This document shows, piece by piece, positions 19,427 through 30,494 of a stretch of 34,605 nt of DNA. Origin of the DNA: Chara braunii. Lineage: Eukaryota > Streptophyta > Charophyceae > Charales > Characeae. The DNA lies in contig BFEA01000455.1 of assembly GCA_003427395.1 (NCBI GenBank), positions 668,571 through 703,175 of the forward strand. Reading direction: 5' to 3'. Position 1 is the stretch's first letter, and each line of letters starts with the position of its first letter. Made by a program: the position numbers and the translations under genes. Below the pieces are notes generated by a model, which worked only from the letters and a program-made list of their open reading frames with translations, was not told the DNA's origin and ran no database searches.

Positions 19427-20710
19427 GGGCTAGGCAGACGCTGTCTGCACTAATGTCCTCTCTGGGACCTACCGCAGCATGCGTCTGACCGGTTCTAAAA
19501 ATAAATAAAATAAATTAATGTTCGGCGAGTCACCTGGACTACCTATCAAGCGACATCAACAACACCTACACAGAATGTACACATATAGTCTACTTCTATT
19601 CTGATTAGTTCTGTTCACAAGCTTTGAGGAGAACTGACTGTGGTAGATTACAGTCCTACTCTAGGTTGTCTGTTAGGTGTCAGCAATCTGTCAACCAACT
19701 AATCAAAAATAAAAATAGACTACTGTGAGCAGATGTATGCACAATGGGTAAAGTAGTGACGTTCAATTGAGTTTACAATTGGAATCCCTTTCCCTTGTAT
19801 CCAACGTACCTGTGAGCATCATCAAGCGACAGTGTCTAAGGTGTGCAACCACGGCCCACCCTTGTGCCCAAGAAGTATGCTTATGACCAGTCCTGCCCTT
19901 TGTTTACCCTCGCGTGCAACGAGCCTTACGTCTGACCGATCTGGCTGATCAAGAGGCAATTTAAGGACAGCCCCCGAGAGTCCTCAGGAATTCTTTAACG
20001 TCACAACCAGGACGACGATCACAACCAGTGGACAGTTCAGACCCCAACCAGAAATGTTTATAGATGGTCTGGGAGCGTCTACGTAGGACTGGTCAGTCCG
20101 CACAACCCTTCTATCAGCGCAGCAAAGAGCCTCAATGGACAAAGCAGCATGGCCTGCGTGTACTACTACCCATGGGTTGGCATGGTGACCGTGACCCGTG
20201 CTTCGACCAGGGCCCTTCAGAGGCACCGCCCTCTCCTGCCAGATGCGCCACCGGGAAGAATGTTGTCTCTCAAAGTAGAGCGCACACGACTCCTCGCCAA
20301 AGAGAGGACACTCAAGTTGGACTCACTTCCTTACGGTAAGAAGAGATTGATAGGGTAAACAAGGAATGGGAACAACATACCTGGAGATAGCTGCCCCCAA
20401 CCACAGATTTCTCACCAATTGGGCCGACGTGCATTTCGATGACCGGTCAATAGCCTCGGTACCACCCACAACGCAATGCAGTGCCACCTCAGCCAAAATG
20501 CCACGTCAGCATACTCTCATCATCATGCATACACCCGCTGTCGCCACAGCTCCCACGCTGTCACCACAGCCTTCCAGCGGCCGGCCCCTCTACCTGGGCC
20601 CCGCTCAATCAAACCAGCGCCGAAGTATCCTTACTGCACATGAAGCATCATCAGTGCACCAACTAACAATGTTGCCGGTGCCAGGTAAGCGGCGATAACG
20701 AATCAGATCC
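19427..20710 (-). other. Element C 5' leader
   Basis: About 1.3 kb between PBS and gag ATG. Short ORFs only; nothing recognised. Confidence 0.7.
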
Positions 20711-20729
20711 GAAACCAGCTCCGATACCA
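20711..20729 (-). other. Element C primer binding site (tRNA-iMet-like)
   Basis: On the minus strand TGGTATCGGAGCTGGTTTC begins three bases after the LTR end (CCTTGCA). It is the closest of the three PBSs to the usual initiator methionine tRNA complement. Confidence 0.85.
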
Positions 20730-20732
20730 AAT

Positions 20733-21836
20733 TGCAAGGAATATGAGTGTGAACGATATACACAAAACCAACCAATGTTGCGAAATCACACAGATGTCCA
20801 GGTAGTCGTATCCAAGCAGAGAGTACAAACTGCACCGGGAAACCATCCATATAGAGCAATACAATGAAGTAATGAGCCAATGTTCAAGCCCGTAGGCCAC
20901 ACCAACAGTATCCAAAGTCGCTCCTCTCTGTCTGGCGCCCAGCGCCCAACCTACTCTTCCCGACTATCCTACCTACAGCTGGTTCATGCAACAGGCTCAC
21001 TTCGACTCTCGAAGACCAATGTACATGACTGTCAACTCCATAGCCGACCACTCTTCATGCACCAGGTACGTATCTCGTCACCCTCAATCAGACCTTGAAT
21101 ACCCCACACTGCGCTTCCTTCCCTGAAGATCACCAGATCACCCGCTGTACCCCCTGGCGCCCAGCAGCCCGGCTATGGCCGCCTGTGCCCCGCTGCCCTG
21201 CAGCGCCCCACTTCACCACTACGCGCTCCGTCAGCGCCCTTGGCAGCAGCGCAGCATCAAGCGATAGCGCAGCAGCACTTCCGCATTGCCTGCACTGGCC
21301 AGCCGGCCTGGCCTGGGCTGCCTCACTTCTTTTATGGAGCTGGCAGCCTCCTGGATGCTGCGTGTGGCCTGGCCGGACGCTTCCAGTAGCTTCCGGTTGG
21401 GCCTCAGACCCTGCGCCCAGGCCCGAGACTACAGTTGAGGGCCTGGGCCCGTTACAGTTGCGCACGGCCTGAGTTTCCGGACTTGGGCTGTTTGCTGCAT
21501 CTGTGCAGGGCTCGCCGGCAGGTGCGTTGGCAGTACCGCTTTTGCAAAGGCCTATGGCCTGCTTCCCAATGTATCGGCCCTGATTTGTGTGTATGTCCCC
21601 AGGCGCAACTGTCAAGACCTGGACCAACTGTATGACACAGCTTTGTGAGGCTCACGCGTCTACGCAACCAACTAGAGTGCTGCGAGAGCCCGAATACCCA
21701 CATATGGAAATGTCGAATTTTGCCTCTGATGAATATTCAGGCCCGCCTTCACTTAGGGAGGGCACTCGGCTTGCTGGGGGCCTTAGCCCAGATCATGTGA
21801 TGTCTGATAGGGCCCCTTGAGGGCTGGTTCCTCACA
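20733..21836 (-). repeat. Element C 5' LTR (1104 bp)
   Basis: On the minus strand it runs from TGTGAGGAAC (21836) to CCTTGCA (20733). The first 432 bp match the 3' LTR remnant. A weak TATA-like CATAAAAG lies at 21336-21329 on the minus strand. The remaining 670 bp occur once in the window. Confidence 0.87.
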
Positions 21837-22020
21837 CTATATTCTTCTCTCGATATATCTCCCACTACCTACCTACCTACCTACCTACACGCAGTTAAGC
21901 AATCCACTACAGGGTTTTTCGTGCCCAAGGCAGGAAATCTCCCCTAAGTTAAGAAGCCACATCTGCTCTGTACGGGGAGGAGCACCCAAACTTCTAACAC
22001 CAGGTGTGAGCTGGAAGGCG
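21837..22020. other. Intervening DNA with a (CTAC)n run
   Basis: This is the flank of element C. It holds a short CTAC repeat near 21867-21890 and no gene. Confidence 0.5.
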
Positions 22021-22074
22021 CTTCTTCTTCTTCTTCTTCTTCTTCTTCTTCTTCTTCTTCTTCTTCTTCTTCTT
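22021..22074. repeat. (CTT)n microsatellite
   Basis: About 18 uninterrupted CTT units, followed by a degenerate CTT-rich stretch to about 22112. Confidence 0.95.
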
Positions 22075-22320
22075 TCTCTTCTTCATTCTTCTATTCTTCA
22101 GTCTTCTTCCTCCCTTGACCTTATTCTTGTTCCATTCCCTTTCATTTGAGTTGCAATCAAATGGCGTTGTCCTTTGGCGAGTTTTGCATTGGTACTCTGT
22201 AGCAGCTTCTAAGACCGAGCATTTTGCCAGTAGCTGCGCCTCCCATTTCATCGTCCCCCACCCCAACCGAATAACAGCAGTGTCTAAGGCCAACACTCTC
22301 CCACACACCACACACAACCT

Positions 22321-22390
22321 ACTCACACTCACACTCACACTCACACTCACACTCACACTCACATTCACAGTCACAGTCACACTCACACCC
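22321..22390. repeat. (ACTCAC)n minisatellite
   Basis: About eight ACTCAC/ACACTC units that decay into TCACAG. The TL-dipeptide ORF across it is a repeat artefact. Confidence 0.93.
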
Positions 22391-23245
22391 GTGTTGGCCA
22401 AGGACCCTGCTGTACTGCCTGATATACTACCTTGGGCGCAAAAAAAAAAAAAAAAAAACTTGGGCATTGGGCTCAGTCTCCATTGTCATCTCAATCTGTT
22501 GTCGGCTCAGCAGTGCTTCTCTTCATCACTGGGCCTCTTGATATAAATGATATTAGGGAAGGGTCCCACTTAAAGAGGATGCTCTTATCACCCCTCCTTA
22601 AGAGGGCACCTTTAAACTGAAGTTTTAACTAGAAAAAAAAAAGAGAAAAAAAAGGGAAGGGTTTCTGGGAAAGATACAAAAGGAAACAGATTGGGATACC
22701 CACCTTTTCGCCAACGCCGAAGGATGAGCCCCTTCCTCCAACACAGCACCACCTGATGACGACGAAAGAAACAGAGGCCCAAAGGGAAAGTGACCATCAG
22801 AACAGGGTAAACTCACAAACTTGCACAAAGCGAGAAAAACAAAATCCGAAAAAAGCTTACGAAAGAGAATAGGAATTTAAGAAAATTTCGCCAGGCGGCA
22901 TAATCACAGAACCACATTTTTTCAATTTTTTTGACTGAAATCGGCCACGAACACGGCAGCGACAAACTGTTTTGTCGGAGTTATATACTTATGCGATCGC
23001 CCCCACAATTCAACAACATCTCACAGTGCACAAATTGCACACTTGATCACATGAAAGTGTAGAACCAAACATGAGATGAGAGAGCTCCAAAAGTTTATCG
23101 CAAATTGAAGTTGTATACAACAGGTTTGCCTATACACACTCTGTCTGGGCTGCTATGGCCGCCAAAACAACAACCAAGACTACACTTGCTCCCTCTCTCT
23201 CCCTCTTGGTGTACCCTACACTCAGGCCTCACCCACTCTCCGAAC

Positions 23246-23246
<1 letters not shown>
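22391..23246. other. Intervening DNA without a recognisable gene
   Basis: Contains poly-A at 22441-22458 and A-rich runs near 22633-22655. The stretch 22840-23100 is AT-rich and low in repeats. No ORF with a family motif. This may be the least repeat-derived DNA in the window. Confidence 0.5.
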
Positions 23247-23335
<89 letters not shown>

Positions 23336-24019
23336 NNNNNNNNNNNNNNNNNNNNNNNNNNNNNNNNNNNNNNNNNNNNNNNNNNNNNNNNNNNNNNNNN
23401 NNNNNNNNNNNNNNNNNNNNNNNNNNNNNNNNNNNNNNNNNNNNNNNNNNNNNNNNNNNNNNNNNNNNNNNNNNNNNNNNNNNNNNNNNNNNNNNNNNNN
23501 NNNNNNNNNNNNNNNNNNNNNNNNNNNNNNNNNNNNNNNNNNNNNNNNNNNNNNNNNNNNNNNNNNNNNNNNNNNNNNNNNNNNNNNNNNNNNNNNNNNN
23601 NNNNNNNNNNNNNNNNNNNNNNNNNNNNNNNNNNNNNNNNNNNNNNNNNNNNNNNNNNNNNNNNNNNNNNNNNNNNNNNNNNNNNNNNNNNNNNNNNNNN
23701 NNNNNNNNNNNNNNNNNNNNNNNNNNNNNNNNNNNNNNNNNNNNNNNNNNNNNNNNNNNNNNNNNNNNNNNNNNNNNNNNNNNNNNNNNNNNNNNNNNNN
23801 NNNNNNNNNNNNNNNNNNNNNNNNNNNNNNNNNNNNNNNNNNNNNNNNNNNNNNNNNNNNNNNNNNNNNNNNNNNNNNNNNNNNNNNNNNNNNNNNNNNN
23901 NNNNNNNNNNNNNNNNNNNNNNNNNNNNNNNNNNNNNNNNNNNNNNNNNNNNNNNNNNNNNNNNNNNNNNNNNNNNNNNNNNNNNNNNNNNNNNNNNNNN
24001 NNNNNNNNNNNNNNNNNNN
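23247..24019. repeat. (TC)n microsatellite running into a 684-N gap
   Basis: Pure TC dinucleotides fill 23247-23335, then N fills 23336-24019. The sequence right of the gap is unrelated. Long X-filled reading frames here are meaningless. Confidence 0.97.
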
Positions 24020-24424
24020 CCCTGTGCCCGTTCATAGTGTGACACGATTCTTGGCGTGGTCTGGTTTATTTCATCTTTCGGGATCCATTAGTCATCTTCT
24101 GATTCCCAATTCTAAGAGCGGATATTGTACCACCTCTGTGGCATCCTCTTCTCAATAGACTTTTCAAGTTTTCAACCATTTTTGCTTGTGCTAGTTGTGC
24201 CTTTGTGTGGGAACCTTCTTTCATTTTTTTTTTAATACGAAAATTCATACACTAAGTAACTGCTTTAACTTTTTTAAGTCTTTTTTAAAGCTTTTTTATA
24301 GTTTTTGACTTGTAACTCAAGTTTGGTTAGGAATTCTGACATGACTCTGGGGCAAAAGTGGTTTGCATTGTCATTCTGCATAGCATTTTTTTTTTTCAGA
24401 TTTTTTTATTTTTATTTTTTTTAA
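24020..24424. other. AT-rich intervening DNA
   Basis: T-rich with several poly-T runs. A short lysine-rich minus-strand ORF (24248-24066) has no recognisable features. Confidence 0.5.
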
Positions 24425-24584
24425 TGGTCCGGACATTTCCGGACATGTCCAGACATCCGGACCGTCCGCATCCCCCATGTCCGGAGGTCCGGAAATGTCC
24501 GGAATTCCGGACGTCCGGAAACTACCGGACACGGGTCCGGTTCCATGTCCGGAAATGTCCGGGTCCGCGTCCGGCGTAGCCATG
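24425..24584. repeat. Dense palindromic TCCGGA/CCGG cluster
   Basis: Thirteen CCGG sites, most as TCCGGA, lie within about 150 bp as variants of GTCCGGACATT/GTCCGGAAATG. Its two ends are inverted copies: 24427-24450 against 24542-24565. It is GC- and CpG-rich and sits abruptly between poly-T tracts. Both strands happen to be open, giving proline-rich or PDISG-like repeats, but this looks like a by-product. Confidence 0.85.
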
Positions 24585-24604
24585 CTTTTTTCCCTTTTCG
24601 TTCT

Positions 24605-24711
24605 TCAATTTTTATTTTTTTTTATTTTTTTTAAACAAGGCAGTTTTATTATAAGAGCAAAAGGAGGCTGGGAATCCCTCCACATCTCAACCCCGAGTAA
24701 TCCAGTGTCCC
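24605..24711 (-). mobile_element. SINE-like element, copy 3 (internally deleted)
   Basis: On the minus strand GGGACACTGG is followed after a short gap by GGGGTTGAGATGTGGAGGGA, TTCCCAGCCTCCTTTTGCTC and an A-rich tail (24632-24602). This matches the 3' halves of copies 1 and 2. Relative to copy 2, several tens of bases are missing between the two blocks. Confidence 0.68.
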
Positions 24712-25206
24712 ATGCTTCAAGATCCCAGCATACCTAATCCTGCCCAAATAAGGAACTGGACTAACAAGGCTGCAGTCTTGTACTTCGTGTGTTTTTTTCT
24801 GTTTTCTGTTGTGTCCACCGAGGAGCTGTTTGAGAACTGTCTTCAAGTCTTTGCGAATGGGCTTCTCCTGTGAGGGAACCATTCGGATTGCAACTGCGTT
24901 GTACTGCGGATGTGTTTTCACATTCATCATCACACAGGCTCTGACAGACTATTTCTCAGACTTACTGTCATTCTTGTGAGGGGTTTGGACCGGCAGTCTG
25001 CTAGGATTGCAAGGTTGGTGTGAGTAAAGTTGACCACTTTTTTCTCTCTGAGGGGGGTATTGCTCACTCTGAGCGACGTGGTGAGTCCGTACACATAAGT
25101 CAATTGCATCCTGGGCAGACTGTCGGGGTTCGACCTCCCAATGAGTCGGTGAAACTCCAACGAAACAGTCCAGCACAGTCATGCCTTTTTGCGGAGTTTT
25201 GAATAG
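24712..25206 (-). pseudogene. Decayed ORF, perhaps a gag-like or host gene fragment
   Basis: One minus-strand frame runs from the element D border to the SINE-like copy, broken only by TAG near 24949-24951. The product contains FVGVSPTHWEVEPRQSAQDA and, later, EKPIRKDLKTVLKQLLGGHN. The first part has a vague look of a gag capsid end, but I see no diagnostic motif. Element D inserted into it at 25207, so its upstream part should lie beyond D, outside the window. Identity unknown. Confidence 0.35.
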
Positions 25207-26580
25207 TGTTACGATCCTGGCCAATTACAAAGTATGCATTCATCAGAAAGTACAATGCCATCCAATTGCAAAAAGAAATTAATGAACTTGAGAGGAGAGA
25301 GAGGGAAAGAAGAAGAAGAAGAAGTAAGAAAGAAGAACAAGATGATGTACTCCATCATATGCCAATGACAAGGCTCTTCTTCTTCGTCAACCAATCTCCT
25401 CCTCCTTATCTCCTCCCCTCTTATTCAAACAAGAAATAACAATAATAATGTTGAATGGCTGAACCAGAATCAATGTCCGAATCCCACTTCTACTGCAGGC
25501 ACAACATGAGGTCCACCATGGCCATGGCCACCCTTCCTCTTCCTCTACATGCAGGCCTAGGCTATGGCCGAGCAATGAGGGCTCTATCCTCCTGTCCAAA
25601 GGACAACCCAAAGCAGCTATGCCGCTGCCCTTCTGTCCCAAGGTCAACACCAGGCAGCTATGCCGCTGCCCACTCAACCGCCATGCCTGACTCTGTCCCG
25701 AGCTTCCTTGATGCCGCACTACCCCAACTGGGGCCTTCCAAATGCAGCGCCTAACAAGGTGATGAAGATGGTGTCCGCCATAGCCAGGTAGGTACCTCAC
25801 CACTCTCCTCCTTGGTCCCCTTCTCCCTCCTCCTCCTACCGGTAGAGCTCCACCATACCCAAGGTGGAAGCTCCCGGCTTCTTCCTCCCAGCAGCGCTGT
25901 AGTACCCAGCGCTACTCCAGCCAGCGCTCCAGCACCATGTCGCCAAACTTGCACACTGACGAATGAGGCCGAGCTCTTCCCTCGGCCTCTTGATATAGCG
26001 GCCTGCTTGCCTCCTGGGCGGTGACTTCCAGGCCGCTCGGCCTCCCAAGCAACCGGTACCTCCTCCCTTTCGGAGGGAAACATGATTGCGGACTCTGATA
26101 TTGCCTGTACAGGCTCTAGACTCAGACTGGATGGACTGGTACCGGCCTAGACCTAGCCTACCGCTACTGGGCCTCTAAAACTGCCAACTTTGTCTTCTTC
26201 TGCTCAGCCTCGAGCACCCGGCACATCTACTGCTACTGGGTGCGGTACCGGCCTACCTGCTACTTCAGTGTTTTTCCGCTGCTCTAAGCACCGCGGGCCC
26301 CTGGCTCCGCTACTTGAGTGTTTTCCCTGCTGCAACCCTCAATGTCACGGCCACAGGTTAGTACCGGCCCTACGGGCCTGCCAAACAAGCCAGTACCCTT
26401 GCGGGTCACACACACACTCATACCGACAAGCACTCAGACAGGCACGCAGGTCACAAGCATGCACACACACAGACTTAGAAAACTCAGCAGAATGCGGGAA
26501 TATCAGCAAGGCATCCATTCCATCGGCAGAACTTCAGAAATCAGTAGTGTTCTCAGTCTGTGTTATGGCGGGTCATTACA
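25207..26580 (-). repeat. Element D 3' LTR (1374 bp)
   Basis: On the minus strand it starts TGTAATGACC (26580) after the polypurine tract and ends GGATCGTAACA (25207). A GAA/GA-rich block (about 25288-25340) and a TATA-like CTATATCAAG (25998-25989) lie inside. Overlapping ORFs are not convincing. Confidence 0.93.
25991..25997 (-). promoter_or_regulatory. TATA-like box of LTR D
   Basis: TATATCA on the minus strand in a GC-rich setting, about 585 bp into the LTR. The same sequence is kept in the 5' LTR at the matching place (about 34524-34530), where it would drive transcription. Confidence 0.5.
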
Positions 26581-26593
26581 CTACCCCCCCCTC
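26581..26593 (-). other. Element D polypurine tract
   Basis: Minus strand GAGGGGGGGTAG immediately precedes the LTR TG, the expected plus-strand primer. Confidence 0.8.
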
Positions 26594-26621
26594 AAGAGCG
26601 AGGTCCCTTCGAGCGAGTAAC

Positions 26622-29600
26622 TCAATCAGAGTCCCTGCATAATGCATCATAAACATAAATGGCGAAGAGAGATCGGGTATGTTCCGTAGGAGTGAGGGTA
26701 GCAGTAAATTTAGGTTGCTGTTCGGAGCTAATCGGTCGTTCATATGCGTTGACGACTCGCGGGGCACTCTGCATCAAATCTTTCTTAGCAATCCAGTAAA
26801 AATCATTCAATGGATGATATAGGAAGTGGACTTTGTATTGCCTGTTTCTCCCTTTCCCATTGTGCTCGACAATTCTGTCAATCCCGTGACCGCCATTGAT
26901 TGCGCGAGGAATCATTGATTCTCGATACGGAAAAGTTTCGGGTGGTTCATACGGAAACAACTTCGACGCGTGAAAGACTGGGGACGTGCGCAGATGAGGA
27001 GGCACGTCGATCGTGTAAGAAAGACCAAATGAATCATTCCCAACTCGGTTCAGCACCTTCCACGGACCGTAGTACTGAGGAAGAAGCTTTCGTGATACAC
27101 CTTCTTCTTCAGAAAACTCAGACATCTTGACCCAGACATAACTTCCCAATGTGAAAGGGTCAGGCTGGCGCTTTTTGTTTGCATGCTTAATCATGGCACT
27201 GTGTCGCCTTTCCATAGTTGTGACAACAACTTTGAGCAAACGATCAAACTTGACACTGTAGTCTGGCTGGCCAGGTGTTAGGCTAGGTGGCTGGTCAAGA
27301 AACAAATAGGATAGGGGATTGCGAATTTGCCACCCCGAGGTGCAACTAGTTAGGTGTCATCCCGGTGGAGGAGTGTACGGAGTTGTTGTACAGTCCTTGC
27401 ACAATCGGCAATTCCTCATCCCAAGAGTTCTGATCAGGCACAATTAGAGCTCGGAGAAGTTGGATCACAGTCTGGTTGTCCTCCTCGGCCAGTCCATTGG
27501 CTTCGGGATGTTGGCTAGACGTCATCTTAAGTTTGATGTCGTAGATATGGGAGGTGAAGTCCTTCCAATCTGCACTTATGAACCTAGTGTCCCGGTCACT
27601 CACAAGAGTTTTCGGGGGCCCACACTGTAGAATGTATCTTTTGTGGAACTCCTTGATCACAAGGTCAGTTGGGGTGTGAGGTGGTAATGGAATCAAATTC
27701 AGAAACTTAGAAAAGCGGTCAATGATCACCATTACTTGTGAGTATCCGTTCCTGCTCTTCTTTCCCATGTCCGTGAAGTTGATGGAAAGAGACTCACTCG
27801 GGCCATCAGGAATAGGAAAAGGATGCAGCAACCCATAGGGCTTTTGCCGAGACGGTTTGATGCGTTGACAAACTTCACACTCAGCCACAAACTTTCGTGC
27901 CATTTTTTTCATCCTAGGTCATACAAACTTTTGCAATAGACTTCCATATGTCTTTTCAAAACCGAAGTGTCCACTCCGGCCATAAGCCAAGTCCAAGAAG
28001 TGAGTATGGGTAGGCTCATGGTTGGGCACACACAGGCGGTCGTACTTCTCGTAACGTCGGAAGAGTAATCCTTTACACTCATGAAAATCAGGTTGGCTGC
28101 TAGGGTTAGCCTGGATCTGCTCAAGGATGGGACTGAGTTCCGGGTCCTTGGCAGTATACCCGATGAGTTCCTCCTTCAAATTCTTACGGAGATCGTAGGA
28201 ACCCACAAGACAAGTCATGTACTCAGGGTGGCGAGACAAAGCATCCGCAACGCGATTGTAACAAACTTTCTTGTGCCTAAGTTCGAAATCATACACAACA
28301 ATCTCATGCAGCCAGCGGGTCAATGTAGTTGATGGATTATTATGTGTCTGAATCCATTTCAAAGTCTCGTGACCTCATAACATTTTGAAATGGCGACCCA
28401 AGAGATAGTGCTTCCAATGATCTAGTGCCTCTCTCAAGGCATAGAGTTCTCGCATGTAAGGGCAACTACCTTGTGACTGGGCATACGTTTGCCGTAGAAT
28501 TCAAGAGGACGTAAGTCGTCGCCATCATCTTGTTGCACTATTGCAGCAATCCCATACAAGCTTGCATCCGTAGTTACTACGAATGTAAGTTCCGGATCTG
28601 CAATGTGGAGCACCGGATGACTCGCCAAAGCCTCTTTCAATGCTTGGAAGGCTATTGTGCATTCTCCATCCCATGTGTAGGACACATTCTTATTGGTCAA
28701 TCTGGACAGCGGTCGGGCAATGATAGAGAATTTCAGTACAAACTTACGGTAGTATGACGCGAGACCAAGAAAAGAACGCAACTCACAAACATTTGTCGGT
28801 TGAGGCCATTTGCAGATGACCTCAACTTTGGTTGCCTCGGGCTCTAGGCCTGCAGCAGACAACCGATGTCCAAGGTAGATGGCGTTATCCCTCCCAAACT
28901 CAGAGATGGAGTTGCGCATCCTTAAGGGTCTGCAACACTTCCTCAAGGTGTCTCATGTGCTCCTCCATCGACTTGTTGAAGATTAGTATGTCATCCAAAT
29001 ACACAACAACAAATCGATTGATCTGATTGCGGAACACCTTGTCCATGAGACTTTGAAAGGTGGCCGGTGCATTCACGGTAAACTCGTACAGCCCATCCCG
29101 GGTTCTGAATGCAGTTTTGTGCTAGTCTGCAGGGTCGACTTCAACCTGGTGGTAGCCAGACTTGAGATAATCTTGCTGAAGACCTTGCACCCACCTGCAA
29201 CATCAAGCAGATCATCAACACGCGGCAAAGGATATGCATTTTTTCTTGTTATTCTATTCAGTCTGCGGTAATCGATACACATCCGTAGTTTGCCTCCTTT
29301 CTTCGGGACAAACAAAACCGATGCACCGAATTCGAATTCGCTTGGCTTGATCCATCCCTTCCCAATCATGTCATCGATCTGTCTTCGCAACTCTTCCAAT
29401 TCACCTGAGCCCATTCGATAGACACAGACTTTTGGAGGAGTGCTACCTTCTATCAACGCGATCTTGTGTCGGACCGGACGCACGGGGACTCCATGCGGTT
29501 CGGCCAAGACTTCAAAAAATCGGTTGAAAAGGTTGCGGATTTCTGATGGGACTTCCGGATGTGGATCATCACTTTCAGGTGCAAGCATACCGGATTGCAT

Positions 29601-30494
29601 CAGTGCAACCAAAACAACAGAATTTGAAGCAGAGTCGTTTGGACTAGAAGTAGACTTAGTAGAGGTAGAAGTAGTTGCATTAGAAGTAGAAACAACATGC
29701 AGAGTAGAATCATTATGTACAACAAAAATAGAAGGCACATGAGAAGGCCTAACAAAGACTATATACATTTGCTCATCAACTTTGCGTCTGTGCCACTTTT
29801 TGCAGAATTGCATTGCATTGAGAAAAGTTACTTGGGACTCGTGCGGCTCATCCAAGAGGACATGACGCTCGATTCCCATGGCATCTTTGACCATGAATTG
29901 TGAGTCCTTCCGCGTGGTTCTTTCACATTGGGTCTGCAACCAGCCCAAGCCAATAACCGCGTCGAAGGGGTGCTGATCAAGGACATAGAAGTTCAACTCA
30001 TTAGTGATTGTGCGGTCTGCGTCAAAGGTAGTGCGTACACCTTTGACTGCATGCGTAGATGTGACAACCTTTTGGTTGCCCACTTGGGTCCGACAAGGTT
30101 TCTGCAAGGTCACTTGCTTCATTCCCAAGCGTGCCTTACGAATGTCGTGCGGTGAGAAGTAGTTGGCGGTTGCGCCACAATCAGCCAACGCACGGATGTA
30201 ACGGCCGTTAATGCGGAGTTTGAAGAAGATCAACTTCGTTTTCGTTTGCGCGCGTTCTTGCTTCATGTGAGCCCTGCGCGACAAGAGAGCATGAAAGTCA
30301 ATTTCTTCCGACTCCACCCAAGGCTCCTTGTATATGATGAGCACTTTCTCAGCCTTGGAATCAGCATCAGATGGGGTCTCAAGAGAGGTTTGTTGAGTAG
30401 GATCAGAATCTATTGAAGGATTTGCACTTACATATTCAGCCTCTCCGTCTGTAGAGTGTGCTGATGATGCCTCTACCCCCGTTGTTGGTTTCCT
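26622..30494 (-). pseudogene. pol: Element D pol: protease, RT, RNase H, integrase, chromodomain
   Basis: Pol is in -1 relative to gag and open across the gag stop. Protease: [12 protein letters not shown] (near 30180). [10 protein letters not shown], then a one-base loss near 29170 that destroys the first catalytic Asp (the relatives' K(I/V)DLKSGYH), TAG 29122, and an apparent 18-base loss near 29072 removing MPFGLC. YLDD survives at 29001-28990. A frameshift near 28930 follows, then RNase H (TTDASLYGIAAIV), a frameshift near 28457 and TGA 28375. Integrase: GHFG and CEVC are present, but Tyr stands where the first zinc His is expected. TGA 27919; Asn replaces the first core Asp (SINFTD, 27780-27778); TAG 27346; an insertion near 27330. 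The tail is a chromodomain-like YKVHFLYH...VVNAYE. No single domain is left functional across the pol. Confidence 0.92.

Larger units (their letters stand above)
13571..21836 (-). mobile_element. Element C: Ty3/gypsy chromovirus interrupted by B
   Basis: On the minus strand: full 5' LTR (21836-20733), PBS, leader, gag (19426-17685), pol in -1 (to 14040), a purine-rich tract and the first 431 bp of the 3' LTR (14001-13571), after which element B begins. The LTR pair differs at about 32 of 431 positions by eye, with one single-base indel. The bases after the outer edge (CTATA at 21837-21841) should be one target-site duplication copy; the partner is lost. C is inactive through frameshifts, seven in-frame stops and a deletion in the integrase zinc domain. 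Confidence 0.9.

Noticed and set aside
21900-22015. Possible 5S rRNA or SINE3 trace (CTAAGTTAAGAAGC)
   Set aside because: Only a dozen bases resemble 5S rRNA and the flanks do not follow it.
22115-22546. ORF with Thr-Leu repeats
   Set aside because: By-product of the ACTCAC minisatellite; no family motif.
23095-24045. Very long ORFs on both strands across the N gap
   Set aside because: They consist of CT dinucleotide repeats and undetermined bases.
24358-24737. Proline-rich ORFs over the CCGG cluster
   Set aside because: Open on both strands because the repeat lacks stops; codon patterns merely reflect the palindromic repeat.
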